From: JBBQZO01 sp038207625
Lineage (GTDB): Bacteria > Pseudomonadota > Gammaproteobacteria > Burkholderiales > Burkholderiaceae_D
Assembly (NCBI GenBank): GCA_038207625.1
Contig: JBBQZO010000003.1
Coordinates: forward strand, 124,001 to 188,000
Length of the DNA stretch: 64,000 nt
Reading direction: 5' to 3'
Both the position numbers and the translations under genes were made by a program. The notes beneath the pieces are model-generated. The model did not search any database, had not been told where the DNA came from, and saw nothing but the letters and a program-made list of their open reading frames with translations. How positions within the stretch are numbered: the first letter of the stretch is position 1; each line of letters starts with the position of its first letter. Of this stretch, positions 50,610 to 59,660 are shown one piece after another.

Positions 50610-52619
50610 CTAGGCGGACGGCGCGTCGTCGCCGGCCAGTTTGGCCAGCGCCTCGTCCGGGCTGGCGTACATCGCCGGGTCGCTCGCGCTGCGCCGGAAC
50701 GCCGCGCCCACGTAGGCGCGCATGAAGGTGCTGTGGGTGTAGCGCGTGACGCGGCTGTAATACAGCTCATGGAGCTCGTTGACCATCGCCACGTAGGCGT
50801 CGAGCAGCTCCGGTGCGATCGTGAAATTGTCGTAGTTGACGATGGCCGGCACCTTGTGGCCGAGCGGCGCCAGGCGCGCCGCGACGAGCTTGCGGATCGC
50901 CGCGATGTCGGCGTCGCCGGTGACCTCGAAGCCTTCGAAATTGACGAAAAATAGCTGCTGCAGGGCGTCATAGGTGAGCCGCTCGTCCAGCCCCAGCGCC
51001 AGCATGTTGGCGCGCCAGCCCATCGGCACGGGCGCAAAAATGCGCGCGTCCATCAGCTTCAGTTGCGCGCTGATCTGCGGCCTAAACCCCATCTGCGCGA
51101 GGATGTCGCGCTCAAGGTCGATGCCGGGCGCGATCTCGATCAGCTCGAGCCCCTGCGGCACCAGCTTGAACACACAGCGCTCGGTGATGTACAGCGCCGT
51201 CTGCCCTCGCTCAAGCGCGTACTGGCCCGAATAGGTGCGCTGCTCGACCTGGTCGACGAATTTGTGCGAACGCCCTTCCTGCACGATCTGCAAACGCCCG
51301 CCCGCCAGCGCCATCTTCAGGCCGCCGGCCGTGAACGTGCCGACGAACACCACCTTCTTCGCGTTCTGACTGATGTTAATGAAGCCGCCCGCGCCGGCCA
51401 GGCGCGCGCCGAACTTGCTCACATTCAGATTGCCGCAGCGGTCGGCCTGGGCCAGTCCGAGGAAGGCGACATTGAGTCCGCCGCCGTCGTAAAAATCGAA
51501 TTGCGAAGGCTGGTCGATGATCGCGTCGGCATTCGTGGCGGCGCCAAAATTGAGGCCGCCGGCGGGAATGCCGCCGATCACGCCCGGCTCGGCCGTCAGC
51601 GTCACCAGGTCGAGGATTTTTTCTTCGGCGGCCACGCTGGCCACGCCCTCGGGCATGCCGATGCCCAGGTTGACGACGTTGTTGATGGCCAGTTCCATCA
51701 GCGCGCGCCGCGCGATCACCTTGCGCTCGCACAGCGCCATCGGCGCGATCGACGACAGCGGCACCCGAAGCTCGCTGGCAAATGCCGCGCTGTACGGTTC
51801 GGCGAACGTCTGCATGTGGTACTCGGGCTTTTCGGCCACCACCACGCAGTCGACCAGAATGCCGGGAATCTTCACCTGGCGCGGGTTAAGCGAGCCGCGC
51901 TCGGCGATGCGCTCGACCTGGACGATGACGATGCCGCCCGAATTATGCGCCGCCATCGCGATCGCCAGCGCCTCGAGCGTCAGCGCCTCCTTCTCCATCG
52001 TCACGTTGCCGTTCGCGTCGGCGGTGGTACCGCGGATGATGCCGACCTGGATCGGCAGGCTTTTGTAAAACAGATAATCCTGGCCGTCGATCGGCATCAG
52101 GCGCACCAGTTCCTCGCGCGTGCAGGCGTTGATCTTGCCGCCGCCAAAACGGGGATCGACAAACGTGCCCAGTCCGACGCGCGAGAGCAGGCCAGGCTTA
52201 CCGGCGGCGGTGTCGCGAAACAGCTGGCTGATCACGCCCTGAGGGAGATTGTAGGCCTCGATCTGGTTGTCGATGGCCAGTTGTTGCAGCTTGGGCACCA
52301 GACCCCAGTGCCCGCCCACCACGCGTTTCAGCAGGCCGGCGTGGGCCAGGTGGTTCAGACCGCGCGACTTGCCGTCGCCCTGCCCGGCCGCGTACACCAG
52401 CGTCAGATCGCGCGGGTGGCGCGCCGCCGGATCGGACTCCAGGAAGCGCTGTTCCAGCGCGAGCGCGATATTTTCGGCGAAGCCGATGCCCACGAAGCCG
52501 CCGGTGGCGATGGTGTCGCCGTCGTGGATCAGGCGCACCGCTTCGAGGGCGGACACAATCTTGTTGCGGTGCGCCGCGTGGATCGCGGCTGCGGGCAGGT
52601 CGAGGCTGCGTTGGGGCAT
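50610..52619 (-). CDS. CoA transferase family I protein (propionate/acetoacetate type) with extra C-terminal domain
   Basis: 669 aa. Residues 1-520 contain the paired CoA-transferase domains: SALEAVRLIHDGDTIATGGFVGIGFAENI at the start of the first and NNVVNLGIGMPEGVASVAAEEK at the start of the second, with the catalytic Glu in LTAEPGVIGGIPAGGLNFGA. The fold matches YdiF/propionate CoA-transferase. The last 145 residues are an added domain (from about 525, RIFAPVPMGWRANMLALGLDERL) of unknown function. Probable last gene of jqsA-globin-rmuC-transferase. Confidence 0.88.
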   Translation of the reverse strand: MPQRSLDLPAAAIHAAHRNKIVSALEAVRLIHDGDTIATGGFVGIGFAENIALALEQRFLESDPAARHPRDLTLVYAAGQGDGKSRGLNHLAHAGLLKRVVGGHWGLVPKLQQLAIDNQIEAYNLPQGVISQLFRDTAAGKPGLLSRVGLGTFVDPRFGGGKINACTREELVRLMPIDGQDYLFYKSLPIQVGIIRGTTADANGNVTMEKEALTLEALAIAMAAHNSGGIVIVQVERIAERGSLNPRQVKIPGILVDCVVVAEKPEYHMQTFAEPYSAAFASELRVPLSSIAPMALCERKVIARRALMELAINNVVNLGIGMPEGVASVAAEEKILDLVTLTAEPGVIGGIPAGGLNFGAATNADAIIDQPSQFDFYDGGGLNVAFLGLAQADRCGNLNVSKFGARLAGAGGFINISQNAKKVVFVGTFTAGGLKMALAGGRLQIVQEGRSHKFVDQVEQRTYSGQYALERGQTALYITERCVFKLVPQGLELIEIAPGIDLERDILAQMGFRPQISAQLKLMDARIFAPVPMGWRANMLALGLDERLTYDALQQLFFVNFEGFEVTGDADIAAIRKLVAARLAPLGHKVPAIVNYDNFTIAPELLDAYVAMVNELHELYYSRVTRYTHSTFMRAYVGAAFRRSASDPAMYASPDEALAKLAGDDAPSA

Positions 52620-52641
52620 GGCGTCTCCGTGATTGTCAGTA

Positions 52642-53970
52642 TCAAGCCGGGCTGTCGTTCTCCATCATGTCGTCCGCTCCCAGCAGCAGTTGCGCCGCCT
52701 CGCTGGGCAGCGCCTCCACCGATTTGAGCTTGCGCGCCATCTGGCGGCTGCGCACTTCGGCATTCTCGATATTCTTCGCGGCCCGCTCCAGCGTGAGCTT
52801 GGTCGCGGACAAGACATCGCCGAATTTTCCAAATTCGGTCTTCACCGCGCCCAGCACCTGCCACACCTCGGACGAGCGCTTTTCCAGCGCCAGCGTGCGA
52901 AAACCCATCTGCAGGCTGTTCAAAATGGCCGCCAGCGTGGACGGCCCGGCAATCGACACGCGCAGCACGCGCTGCAGCTCATCGGCCAGCCCGGGACGGC
53001 GCATCACTTCCGCGTACAAACCTTCGGTGGGCAGGAACAGGATCGCAAAATCGGTAGTGGCCGGCGGCGCCAGGTATTTGTCCGCGATGGTTTTCGCCTC
53101 CCCCCGCACCGCACGTTCCAACTCGCGCCCGGCCTGCGCCACGCCGTCGGCATCGGCCCGGTCGGCCGCCTCGACCAGGCGCTCGTACTGCTCCTTGGGA
53201 AACTTGGCGTCGATCGGCAGCCACACGGGCGGCCCGCCATCGACCAAACCGGGCAGTTTGATGGCAAACTCGACGCGCGCACCCGAGCCGACGATGGTCT
53301 CGACGTTTTTGGCGTACTGGTCCACCGTCAGAATTTGTTCGAGCAGCATTTCAAGCTGCACCTCGCCCCAGGTACCGCGCGTTTTCACGTTCGTCAGCAC
53401 CCGTTTCAAATCGCCCACGCCGATCGCCAGCAGCTGCATCTCGCCCAGGCCCTGATGGACTTTTTCCAGCCGCTCCGAGACCTGCTTGAACGACTCCGTC
53501 AGACGCGTTTCCAGCGTCGCATGCAGCTTCTCGTCGACCGTCTTGCGCATCTCTTCGAGGCGCGCGCCGTTGTCGCTCTGCAGATCGCGGATCTTGGTTT
53601 CCAGCGTCGCGCGCACTTCCAGCAAGCGCTGCGCGTTGGACTCCGTCAGGTTCACCAGCGACAGGTTCAGCGTGTCGGCGAACCGTTTCAGCGACGCGGC
53701 CAGCTCCTCGCGTCCGCTATGGGCCTGTTGCTGGTGCTGCACGCGCATCGCGTCAAGCTGCTGCAGCGTGGCCGCATGATGCTGCGCCAGCGTCGCGCCC
53801 AGTTCCTGGCGGGTCGCCTGGGCGCTGCTTTGCACGGCCAGGCGCAGCTCGCGCTCGATGCGCTCGAAGCGCTCGGCCGCGTCGCCGCGTCCGCGCAGCA
53901 GCGCCAGCAGCTGCAAGCCGACAAGCACCGCCAGCAGTGCTGCCAGTATAATAAATTCGATCATCGTCAT
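52642..53970 (-). CDS. rmuC: DNA recombination protein RmuC
   Basis: 442 aa. An N-terminal membrane helix (IEFIILAALLAVLVGLQLLALL) leads into a long coiled coil (about 30-190), then the nuclease-like RmuC domain with the signature TRGTWGEVQLEMLLEQILT and LPIDAKFPKEQYERLVEA. RmuC limits inversions at inverted repeats in E. coli. It lies 4 nt after the globin gene and 22 nt before the CoA transferase. Confidence 0.93.
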   Translation of the reverse strand: MTMIEFIILAALLAVLVGLQLLALLRGRGDAAERFERIERELRLAVQSSAQATRQELGATLAQHHAATLQQLDAMRVQHQQQAHSGREELAASLKRFADTLNLSLVNLTESNAQRLLEVRATLETKIRDLQSDNGARLEEMRKTVDEKLHATLETRLTESFKQVSERLEKVHQGLGEMQLLAIGVGDLKRVLTNVKTRGTWGEVQLEMLLEQILTVDQYAKNVETIVGSGARVEFAIKLPGLVDGGPPVWLPIDAKFPKEQYERLVEAADRADADGVAQAGRELERAVRGEAKTIADKYLAPPATTDFAILFLPTEGLYAEVMRRPGLADELQRVLRVSIAGPSTLAAILNSLQMGFRTLALEKRSSEVWQVLGAVKTEFGKFGDVLSATKLTLERAAKNIENAEVRSRQMARKLKSVEALPSEAAQLLLGADDMMENDSPA

Positions 53971-53974
53971 CGGG

Positions 53975-54364
53975 TCATTGCGCCTTGTTGCGCATCCAGT
54001 CAGCGGTCTGGAAGAACGACTCCATCAGGCGCACACGCAGCGCCTCGTCGATGCCGACATCGTCCATCGCCCACGCCATCGCGCGCAGCCATTGATCGCG
54101 CTCGCTCACACCGATAGCAAACGGCAGGTGGCGCGCGCGCAAACGGGGGTGCCCGAACTGTGCGATGTACAGGTCGGGTCCGCCCATCCAGCCGGACAAA
54201 AACATGAACAGCTTGTCGCGCGAACCATCCATCGGACTGGGGTGCATCGCGCGGATGCCGGCAAACTCCGGCTCGAGTTCCATCAGGTCGTAAAAACGGT
54301 CGACCATCTCGCGCAAGCGCGCTTCTCCGCCGATGGCGGCGTATATCGTTTGGGGTTCAGTCAT
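53975..54364 (-). CDS. Group II truncated haemoglobin
   Basis: 129 aa from ATG 54364. The trHbO pattern is visible: TIYAAIGGEARLREMVDRFYDLM, the Tyr at the distal helix, proximal His in FGHPRLRARHLPFAIG, and Trp in DQWLRAMAWAMDDV. It probably binds O2 or NO in the cytosol. Positioned 41 nt after jqsA, so probably co-expressed with the quorum-sensing synthase, and followed by rmuC. Confidence 0.92.
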   Translation of the reverse strand: MTEPQTIYAAIGGEARLREMVDRFYDLMELEPEFAGIRAMHPSPMDGSRDKLFMFLSGWMGGPDLYIAQFGHPRLRARHLPFAIGVSERDQWLRAMAWAMDDVGIDEALRVRLMESFFQTADWMRNKAQ

Positions 54365-54405
54365 GGCCACCATCATAGCGTACCGCGCGCGCCGGCGCGC
54401 CCCCG

Positions 54406-55653
54406 CTAGACCAGCGTCAGGCGGCGCATGCGGCGCGTGGACGACCAGTTTTCCAGCGCCACCTGGTCGCGGATCGCCGCGCAGCCGTCGAGCACCTTGT
54501 CGAGTGCGGCCTCGCTGAGCAGTGCGTTGACGGTCAGGCGCACCAGGCTGCGGTTCTTCGCCGTGGCTGGCGCGCAGAACACGGCGCCATAGATGCCGCG
54601 CGCCTCCAGCGCCTTGCGCAGCACCAGCGTTTGCGGCTCAGTGCCCGCTTCAAGCGCGATGATCTGCTCGGTGCCGTCGTCGACGTTGTAGCCCAAATCG
54701 CGCAGGCCACAGCGCAGGCGCGCCGCATTGCGGTGCAGCGCGTCGCGGCGCGCATCGGCGGCGCGGATGAACGCGAGCGCGGCGTCGAACCAGGCCAGTT
54801 CGTGCGCCAGCAAACAGGAGCTGAAGATCGCCGGGCGCGAGGACGACAGAAAATAGCCTTTGAACTTGCTGCTGCAACTGATAAAACCGGCCCGTCCCGC
54901 GAACGCCTTGGCCAGCGAGGCGGTGCGAAAATGCACCCGCTCGCTCAAGCCCATCTGCACCACCAGCCCGGCACCTTGCGGTCCGTGCGTGCCCAGCGAA
55001 TGGGACTCGTCGACGATCAGGATGGAGCCGCTGCGCTCGGCGATCTCGACGACCTCGTGCAGCGGCGCGACGCTGCCGTTGGTGCTATACAGCGCATCGA
55101 CGACGATCACCCCGCGCCCGTGCTTGGCCACCTGGCGCTGCAGGTGCGCCATGTCGTTGTGCAAAAACGGCACCGGCTGGGCCTGGGCCGACTGCACGCC
55201 CTCCCACAGCGACGCATGGGCCAGCATGTCCAGATAGACCGGCACGCCCGGCTCGGCGATGCTTTGCAACAGTCCGACGTTGGCGGCCCAGCCCGACTGC
55301 GCCAGCACGCCGTCCTCGGCGTCCATGAACGCGGCCAGCTTCGCTTCGAGCCGGTGCTGGGCGCTGCCGGCCTGCAGGAACACCGAGGACATCAGCATGT
55401 CGCCGGCCCCGGTTTCGAGCGCCGTGACTTGGGCCCGTATCACATTTCGCTCACCGCCTATGCACAGGTAATCGTTGCCGGCGAGCATTACACTATCGAC
55501 CGTGGCGGGCTGCCACACATGCATGTGCTCGCCGCCCAACAGTTGCTCGACGCGGGTCACGTAATGCTCATCCATGCGGCGCGTGACGAAGGGGGGCAGG
55601 CGAGCCTCGAACGATGGGCGGGCGACGGCGTAAGTTTGGGCGAATTGGGACAT
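54406..55653 (-). CDS. jqsA: Alpha-hydroxyketone autoinducer synthase, CqsA/LqsA/JqsA family
   Basis: PLP-dependent alpha-oxoamine synthase-fold enzyme of 415 aa that makes long alpha-hydroxyketone signals. Characteristic segments: SVMLAGNDYLCIGGERNVI near 55-72, SGWAANVGLLQSI, VDALYSTNGSVAPL, ILIVDESHSLGTHGPQGAG (PLP-contacting Asp215 and His218), and the Schiff-base Lys249 in RTASLAKAFAGRAGF. It diverges from a CqsS-type kinase and a paired regulator, the arrangement of the Janthinobacterium jqsA-jqsS-jqsR system. Two TTGAT-N4-GTCAA boxes lie upstream. An 8-amino-7-oxononanoate synthase (BioF) is less likely because of the neighbours. Confidence 0.9.
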   Translation of the reverse strand: MSQFAQTYAVARPSFEARLPPFVTRRMDEHYVTRVEQLLGGEHMHVWQPATVDSVMLAGNDYLCIGGERNVIRAQVTALETGAGDMLMSSVFLQAGSAQHRLEAKLAAFMDAEDGVLAQSGWAANVGLLQSIAEPGVPVYLDMLAHASLWEGVQSAQAQPVPFLHNDMAHLQRQVAKHGRGVIVVDALYSTNGSVAPLHEVVEIAERSGSILIVDESHSLGTHGPQGAGLVVQMGLSERVHFRTASLAKAFAGRAGFISCSSKFKGYFLSSSRPAIFSSCLLAHELAWFDAALAFIRAADARRDALHRNAARLRCGLRDLGYNVDDGTEQIIALEAGTEPQTLVLRKALEARGIYGAVFCAPATAKNRSLVRLTVNALLSEAALDKVLDGCAAIRDQVALENWSSTRRMRRLTLV

Positions 55654-55712
55654 ATTGACTCCTTGTTATGAAGCTTCCCATTCTGTGCTGCGAGCAATTT
55701 CAAGGCAGTTAG

Positions 55713-55738
55713 TCAACATTGATGTTGATCTATGTCAA
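55713..55738. promoter_or_regulatory. Symmetric element TCAACAT-TG-ATGTTGA overlapping box 1 (TTGAT-N4-GTCAA)
   Basis: TCAACAT (55713-55719), 2 nt, ATGTTGA (55722-55728) form a 7-bp-arm palindrome. Overlapping it, TTGAT-CTAT-GTCAA (55725-55738) resembles an FNR/CRP-family site (9/10 to TTGAT-N4-ATCAA). Lies between jqsA (start 55653) and the kinase (start 55868). Confidence 0.6.
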
Positions 55739-55778
55739 ATAGACCATCGCTCATTTGCGACACGATGAGGGTCGGAGA

Positions 55779-55792
55779 TTGATTTGTGTCAA
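55779..55792. promoter_or_regulatory. Box 2: TTGAT-TTGT-GTCAA
   Basis: Second copy of the same 10 fixed bases, 54 bp from box 1, which is about five helical turns, so both would face the same side. It is followed by the palindrome TCAATTGA. Probably an operator of a dimeric regulator controlling one or both divergent genes. Confidence 0.6.
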
Positions 55793-55867
55793 TTGATTAA
55801 TAAGTAAGTCCTTTCCAGTCAAGCATTTGCGCGACTGTGGACGGTTAGCCGCGAAACGAACGCCACG

Positions 55868-57181
55868 ATGGCCACTGCCGTAAGCAATCTCAAGGCCGCC
55901 TTGCAGCGCGTGGAACACAGCGTGTTCCAGTGGCTGCTGCGCTGTGAACGCCAGCAGGACCAGGTGACCACCCGCCTGATCCTGCTCGCCTCGATCGGCT
56001 GCGTCGGCCTGCCGCTGTACTACGTGACGTGGGCCTTCTGGTTTCCGCAGGAGTACGAAAGCGTCGGCCTGCGCCTGATCGGCACGCTGCTGTGCATGCC
56101 GGCGCTGTTTGCGCGCCACCTGCTGAGCGGGCGCGCGCTGCGCCTCTACCTGTTTGCCGGCGTCACCTACGTGATCCCGTTCTTCTTCACCTTCATGTAC
56201 CTGATGAACCATGCGTCGGCCGTGTGGAGCCAGTCGCTGCTGGTGGCCCTGATCGTGCTGTTCCACTTCGATACGCGCTGGGCGTTCTGCTCCTATCTGG
56301 TGGGCAGCGCACTGGCCTACCTGACCTATGCGCTGATTGGCGACGCCCATTTCCTGTCCAGCCAGGCGGTGCTGCAGCATCTGCCGATCCACCTGTTCGC
56401 GATCCTGGTCGTGTCGACCGCCAAGGTGGGCCGGCGCGTGCTGGCGCAGGAGAAGCTGGCCGGCATGGCGCAGGGCCTGGCCAGCGTGTCGCACGAGCTG
56501 CGCACGCCGTTGGTGAGCGTGGACGCGAATGTGCGCGGCATGAACCGCATGCTGGCGCGCACGGCGCCGTCGTCCGAGCGCGATGCCGCCGCGATGAGCG
56601 AGGCGCTGGCGCGCATCCAATTCGAAGTGCGCCACATGAACCACATGATCGACCTGTTCCTGCTGTCGGCCACGGCGGTGCGCAAGCCGCTGGCGCCGAC
56701 CGAGCACCTGTCGATGCAGATGGTGGTCGATGCCGTTATCCGGCGCTACCCCTTCGTCACCCAATGCCAGCGCGACGCCGTCGCCGTGGACGTGCGCGGC
56801 GACTTCACCTTCGCCGGCCAGAGCGAATTGTGCGTGGTGGTGCTGCTGAACCTGCTGCGCAATGCGCTGAAGGCGCTGCACCGGGCCGGCAAGGGGCGCA
56901 TCCGCATCCTGATCGACGGCGCGCACGCCACCCCGCGCCTGCTGTTCATCGACACCGGCTGCGGCATCGAAGCGCGCCAACTGCCGCTGATCTTCCGACG
57001 TTTCTATTCGTATCCGGCCAGCGCCGGCTCGGGCATCGGGCTGGCGCTGTGCAAGGAAATCGTCGAAGCCTGGCAGGCGCGTATCCGCTGCGTCTCGCGC
57101 GAACTGGCCTACACCGTCTTCATCCTTGAGTTTCCCACCCACGTCCAGCTGACGCCGGCGCACGCGGCCCAGCACCACTGA
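55868..57181 (+). CDS. jqsS: CqsS/JqsS-type sensor histidine kinase
   Basis: 437 aa. Six hydrophobic segments between about 35 and 185, as in CqsS, form the membrane sensor for alpha-hydroxyketones. The HisKA domain has the phosphoacceptor His209 in ASVSHELRTPLVSVDA, and the ATPase domain shows LLNLLRNALKAL, DTGCGIEARQLPLIFRRFYS and GSGIGLALCKEIVEAW. There is no receiver domain, unlike the hybrid CqsS of Vibrio; the regulator is a separate gene 16 nt downstream. Start ATG 55868. Confidence 0.88.
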   Translation: MATAVSNLKAALQRVEHSVFQWLLRCERQQDQVTTRLILLASIGCVGLPLYYVTWAFWFPQEYESVGLRLIGTLLCMPALFARHLLSGRALRLYLFAGVTYVIPFFFTFMYLMNHASAVWSQSLLVALIVLFHFDTRWAFCSYLVGSALAYLTYALIGDAHFLSSQAVLQHLPIHLFAILVVSTAKVGRRVLAQEKLAGMAQGLASVSHELRTPLVSVDANVRGMNRMLARTAPSSERDAAAMSEALARIQFEVRHMNHMIDLFLLSATAVRKPLAPTEHLSMQMVVDAVIRRYPFVTQCQRDAVAVDVRGDFTFAGQSELCVVVLLNLLRNALKALHRAGKGRIRILIDGAHATPRLLFIDTGCGIEARQLPLIFRRFYSYPASAGSGIGLALCKEIVEAWQARIRCVSRELAYTVFILEFPTHVQLTPAHAAQHH

Positions 57182-57197
57182 CACCGCGGAGCCCTCC

Positions 57198-58196
57198 ATG
57201 CACCTGCCCATCTACCAGCATCCCAGCCTGACGGTGCTGATCGACGACAGCGCCACCTTCCTGCGCAGTCTGGCGTTTCAGCTGCCGGCGAGCATGACCA
57301 ACCTGGTGTTCGACGACACGGACGCGGCGCTGACCTGGCTGCGCGCGGCCAGTCCGGTGGCCAGTATGCGCCAGGGCGGGCTGCGCGCCAGCTTCGACAC
57401 CTACGGGCGTCCGCCCGAGCAGTGCAACGTGGCGATCGACATCGAACAGATCTGCCGCACCAGCCTGTCGCCGCAGCGTTTCATGACACCGTCGGTGCTG
57501 GTGATCGACTACTCGATGCCGCAGATGAACGGGGTCGAATTCTGCCAGGCGGTGCGTCATCTGCCTTGCAAGAAGATTCTGTTTACCGGTGCGGCCGACG
57601 AGAAGGTCGCCGTCGACGCCTTCAACCGGGGCCTGATCGACCGCTACATCAAGAAGAGCGACGACGATGCGCTCGACACGCTCGAAGCGGAAATTCTCAC
57701 CTTGCAGGACGCTTTTTTCGCGGACCAATCGGACACCCTGCACACGCTGCTGGCGGTACACCACTCGACGTTCGTGAGCGACCCGGCGCTGGCCGCGCTG
57801 GTGAACCAGTTGCGCGACCGGCACGGCTTCGTCGAGCATTATCTGTTTCCCAGCCCGGCCGGGATTTTGTTCTACGACAGCGAAGCGCGTCCCAGCCTGC
57901 TGATCATCGAAACCGACGCGAGCATGGATTCGCACTACGAGGTGGCGCGCGACAACGACGCGCCGCCCGAGCTGCTGGGCGCGCTGCAGGAACGCTGCAT
58001 CGTGCCGTTCTTCCACGACGGCGACGGCATGTACGCGGGAGCGTTCCGCCGCGACTGGCACCGCTATTGCGAGGCGGCCCGGATCTGCCAGGGCCGCCAG
58101 AACTACTACTGGGCGCTGTTCGCACTGCCCCCGTCCTACATGCTGGGACCGGTGCTGCCGTTTGCGCAGTTCCTGCGCGAACGGCAGAACGTCTGA
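57198..58196 (+). CDS. jqsR: JqsR/LqsR-type response regulator with non-DNA-binding output domain
   Basis: 332 aa. The receiver domain has the acidic pair in LTVLIDDSATFLRSL (residues 16-17), phosphoacceptor Asp104 in VLVIDYSMPQMNGVEF, Thr in LFTGAADEK and Lys in YIKKSDDD. An insertion of about 45 residues separates the second helix from the phosphoacceptor strand, pushing Asp104 much later than usual. The C-terminal half (about 180-332) is not a DNA-binding domain; it contains LLIIETDASMDSHYEVARDN and matches LqsR-type regulators. How it signals is unclear; protein-protein or enzyme action is likely. Confidence 0.85.
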   Translation: MHLPIYQHPSLTVLIDDSATFLRSLAFQLPASMTNLVFDDTDAALTWLRAASPVASMRQGGLRASFDTYGRPPEQCNVAIDIEQICRTSLSPQRFMTPSVLVIDYSMPQMNGVEFCQAVRHLPCKKILFTGAADEKVAVDAFNRGLIDRYIKKSDDDALDTLEAEILTLQDAFFADQSDTLHTLLAVHHSTFVSDPALAALVNQLRDRHGFVEHYLFPSPAGILFYDSEARPSLLIIETDASMDSHYEVARDNDAPPELLGALQERCIVPFFHDGDGMYAGAFRRDWHRYCEAARICQGRQNYYWALFALPPSYMLGPVLPFAQFLRERQNV

Positions 58197-58393
58197 CTCT
58201 GACTCCGACGCTGAACCACCCCATCGGCTAGCGCGTCGTGCGCCACGGCATGCCAGTTAGCGCCGGTTCTTCGCTCGGGGACGCGCGATCGATACGGCTC
58301 AGTGACGCAATCGTTCGGCGGCGGGCAATGGCCTGGCTGGTCCCTTTGTCGAAGCGGCGCTCGTCAGCACACAAGGGGGCGCCAACAACCGGC

Positions 58394-59374
58394 TCATGGC
58401 CGCTGGCGCGCAAAAAAGTCCCAGATCATCGCCGGGCCATCGGGCTTCATCGGCGAAGGGCCGAGCAGACGCGGGCGGCGCCAGTACGCCTGCGGAAGCC
58501 CGTGTCCGCCGCCGTGGACGGCCACCAGTTCAACTTCTACTTTGGCATCCTGATGCCAATCGACCAGCTCGACGCCAGCCCCATCGGACAGTGCGCTGCG
58601 GTTCGCCACCGGCGTGCCGGCAAGCCGATTAAGGTCGGCAAAATATTGACCCGAGTCGCGCGATGAGCGCACCTTGCCCCCCTTGAAAAACAGGCCGAAC
58701 AGACTGGACTCGCCACCATCGAAAGGCACCAGCGGATCCTTGGTGCCATTCATGAGCATCACCGAGGTGCCCCGCCCCGCGAGCGTGCATTTGAAATTGT
58801 CCTGCGCCGGCACATTGGCCGACACCGCCGCGACCGCGCGAAACCGGGCCGCGGACTCAAGCGCGAGACGAATCGACATGAAACCGCCAGACGAGACACC
58901 GGTCGCGAACACCCGGCGCGGGTCGGCACCGATGTCGGTGATCATCCTGTCGACGAGGGCGTTCAGAAACCCGACGTCATCGACGTCGCGTCCGTTGACG
59001 CTGAACTCGCCCACCTTGCTGCAATCGTTCCAGTCCGAGCTGTACGCATCGGGATAGACGAGCGCGAAGCCATGTTGATCGGCAAGGCGCTCGAAACCAT
59101 ACCCGGTCTCGATCCGAATCTGGGCGCCATCCTGGCCAGAGCCGTGCATCACCAGCACCAGCGGCGCGTTTTTCGGCAGCCCGCGCGGCACATAACGCAG
59201 GTAGCTGCGCTTGAGGCCGGCCACCTCGATCACCCCCTTGCTCAAGCTGCCCGACAGCTGCGCAAGCGCGGGCTCGGGCGAATAGACAAAATAGCCAAAC
59301 AGCACGCCACACAGGGCCAGCACGCCAACCAGGCTCGCCAGGCAATAGGCGAGAAACCGCAGCGCCCGCTTCAT
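58394..59374 (-). CDS. Poly(3-hydroxybutyrate) depolymerase-like esterase
   Basis: 326 aa from ATG 59374. N-terminal membrane anchor or uncleaved signal (residues 5-30), then an alpha/beta hydrolase of the LpqC/esterase type: PLVLVMHGSGQDGAQ, nucleophile Ser161 in FATGVSSGGFMS, an Asp in NGTKDPLVPF, and His in VHGGGHGLP. The start overlaps the upstream small gene by 4 nt (ATGA). Last gene of the ArsR-type operon. The substrate may be a polyester or an aromatic (feruloyl-type) ester, extracytoplasmic. Confidence 0.82.
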   Translation of the reverse strand: MKRALRFLAYCLASLVGVLALCGVLFGYFVYSPEPALAQLSGSLSKGVIEVAGLKRSYLRYVPRGLPKNAPLVLVMHGSGQDGAQIRIETGYGFERLADQHGFALVYPDAYSSDWNDCSKVGEFSVNGRDVDDVGFLNALVDRMITDIGADPRRVFATGVSSGGFMSIRLALESAARFRAVAAVSANVPAQDNFKCTLAGRGTSVMLMNGTKDPLVPFDGGESSLFGLFFKGGKVRSSRDSGQYFADLNRLAGTPVANRSALSDGAGVELVDWHQDAKVEVELVAVHGGGHGLPQAYWRRPRLLGPSPMKPDGPAMIWDFFARQRP

Positions 59375-59604
59375 TGCGCCACTTCGCTGGAGCGACGGGC
59401 CAATGGCAGGTTCCAGTGCTCGCCCGGCTCTTGCACATAGTGCTTGAACACATAACCCCACGGCACGGCGAGGTAGACCAGCACGACGAATGAGCAATTG
59501 ACGATCGCGCTCTGGCCGGGCCATACCAGCAGGCCGAGTCCGACGACGATAAACAGGTACAGCGCTCTGAGCACATACAGACGCAACGACGACACTTGAT
59601 TCAT
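59371..59604 (-). CDS. Small two-helix membrane protein
   Basis: 77 aa. Two membrane segments at about 10-28 and 36-53 (LYLFIVVGLGLLVWPG and FVVLVYLAVPWGYVF), then a polar C-terminus. No family recognised. Overlaps the esterase gene by ATGA and follows the coiled-coil membrane protein by 56 nt. Confidence 0.7.
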   Translation of the reverse strand: MNQVSSLRLYVLRALYLFIVVGLGLLVWPGQSAIVNCSFVVLVYLAVPWGYVFKHYVQEPGEHWNLPLARRSSEVAQ

Positions 59605-59660
59605 TCTGACTACTCCTGCTTGCCGACGCGCGGCGTGGGTGGATAGGAACCGGCGTGCGT

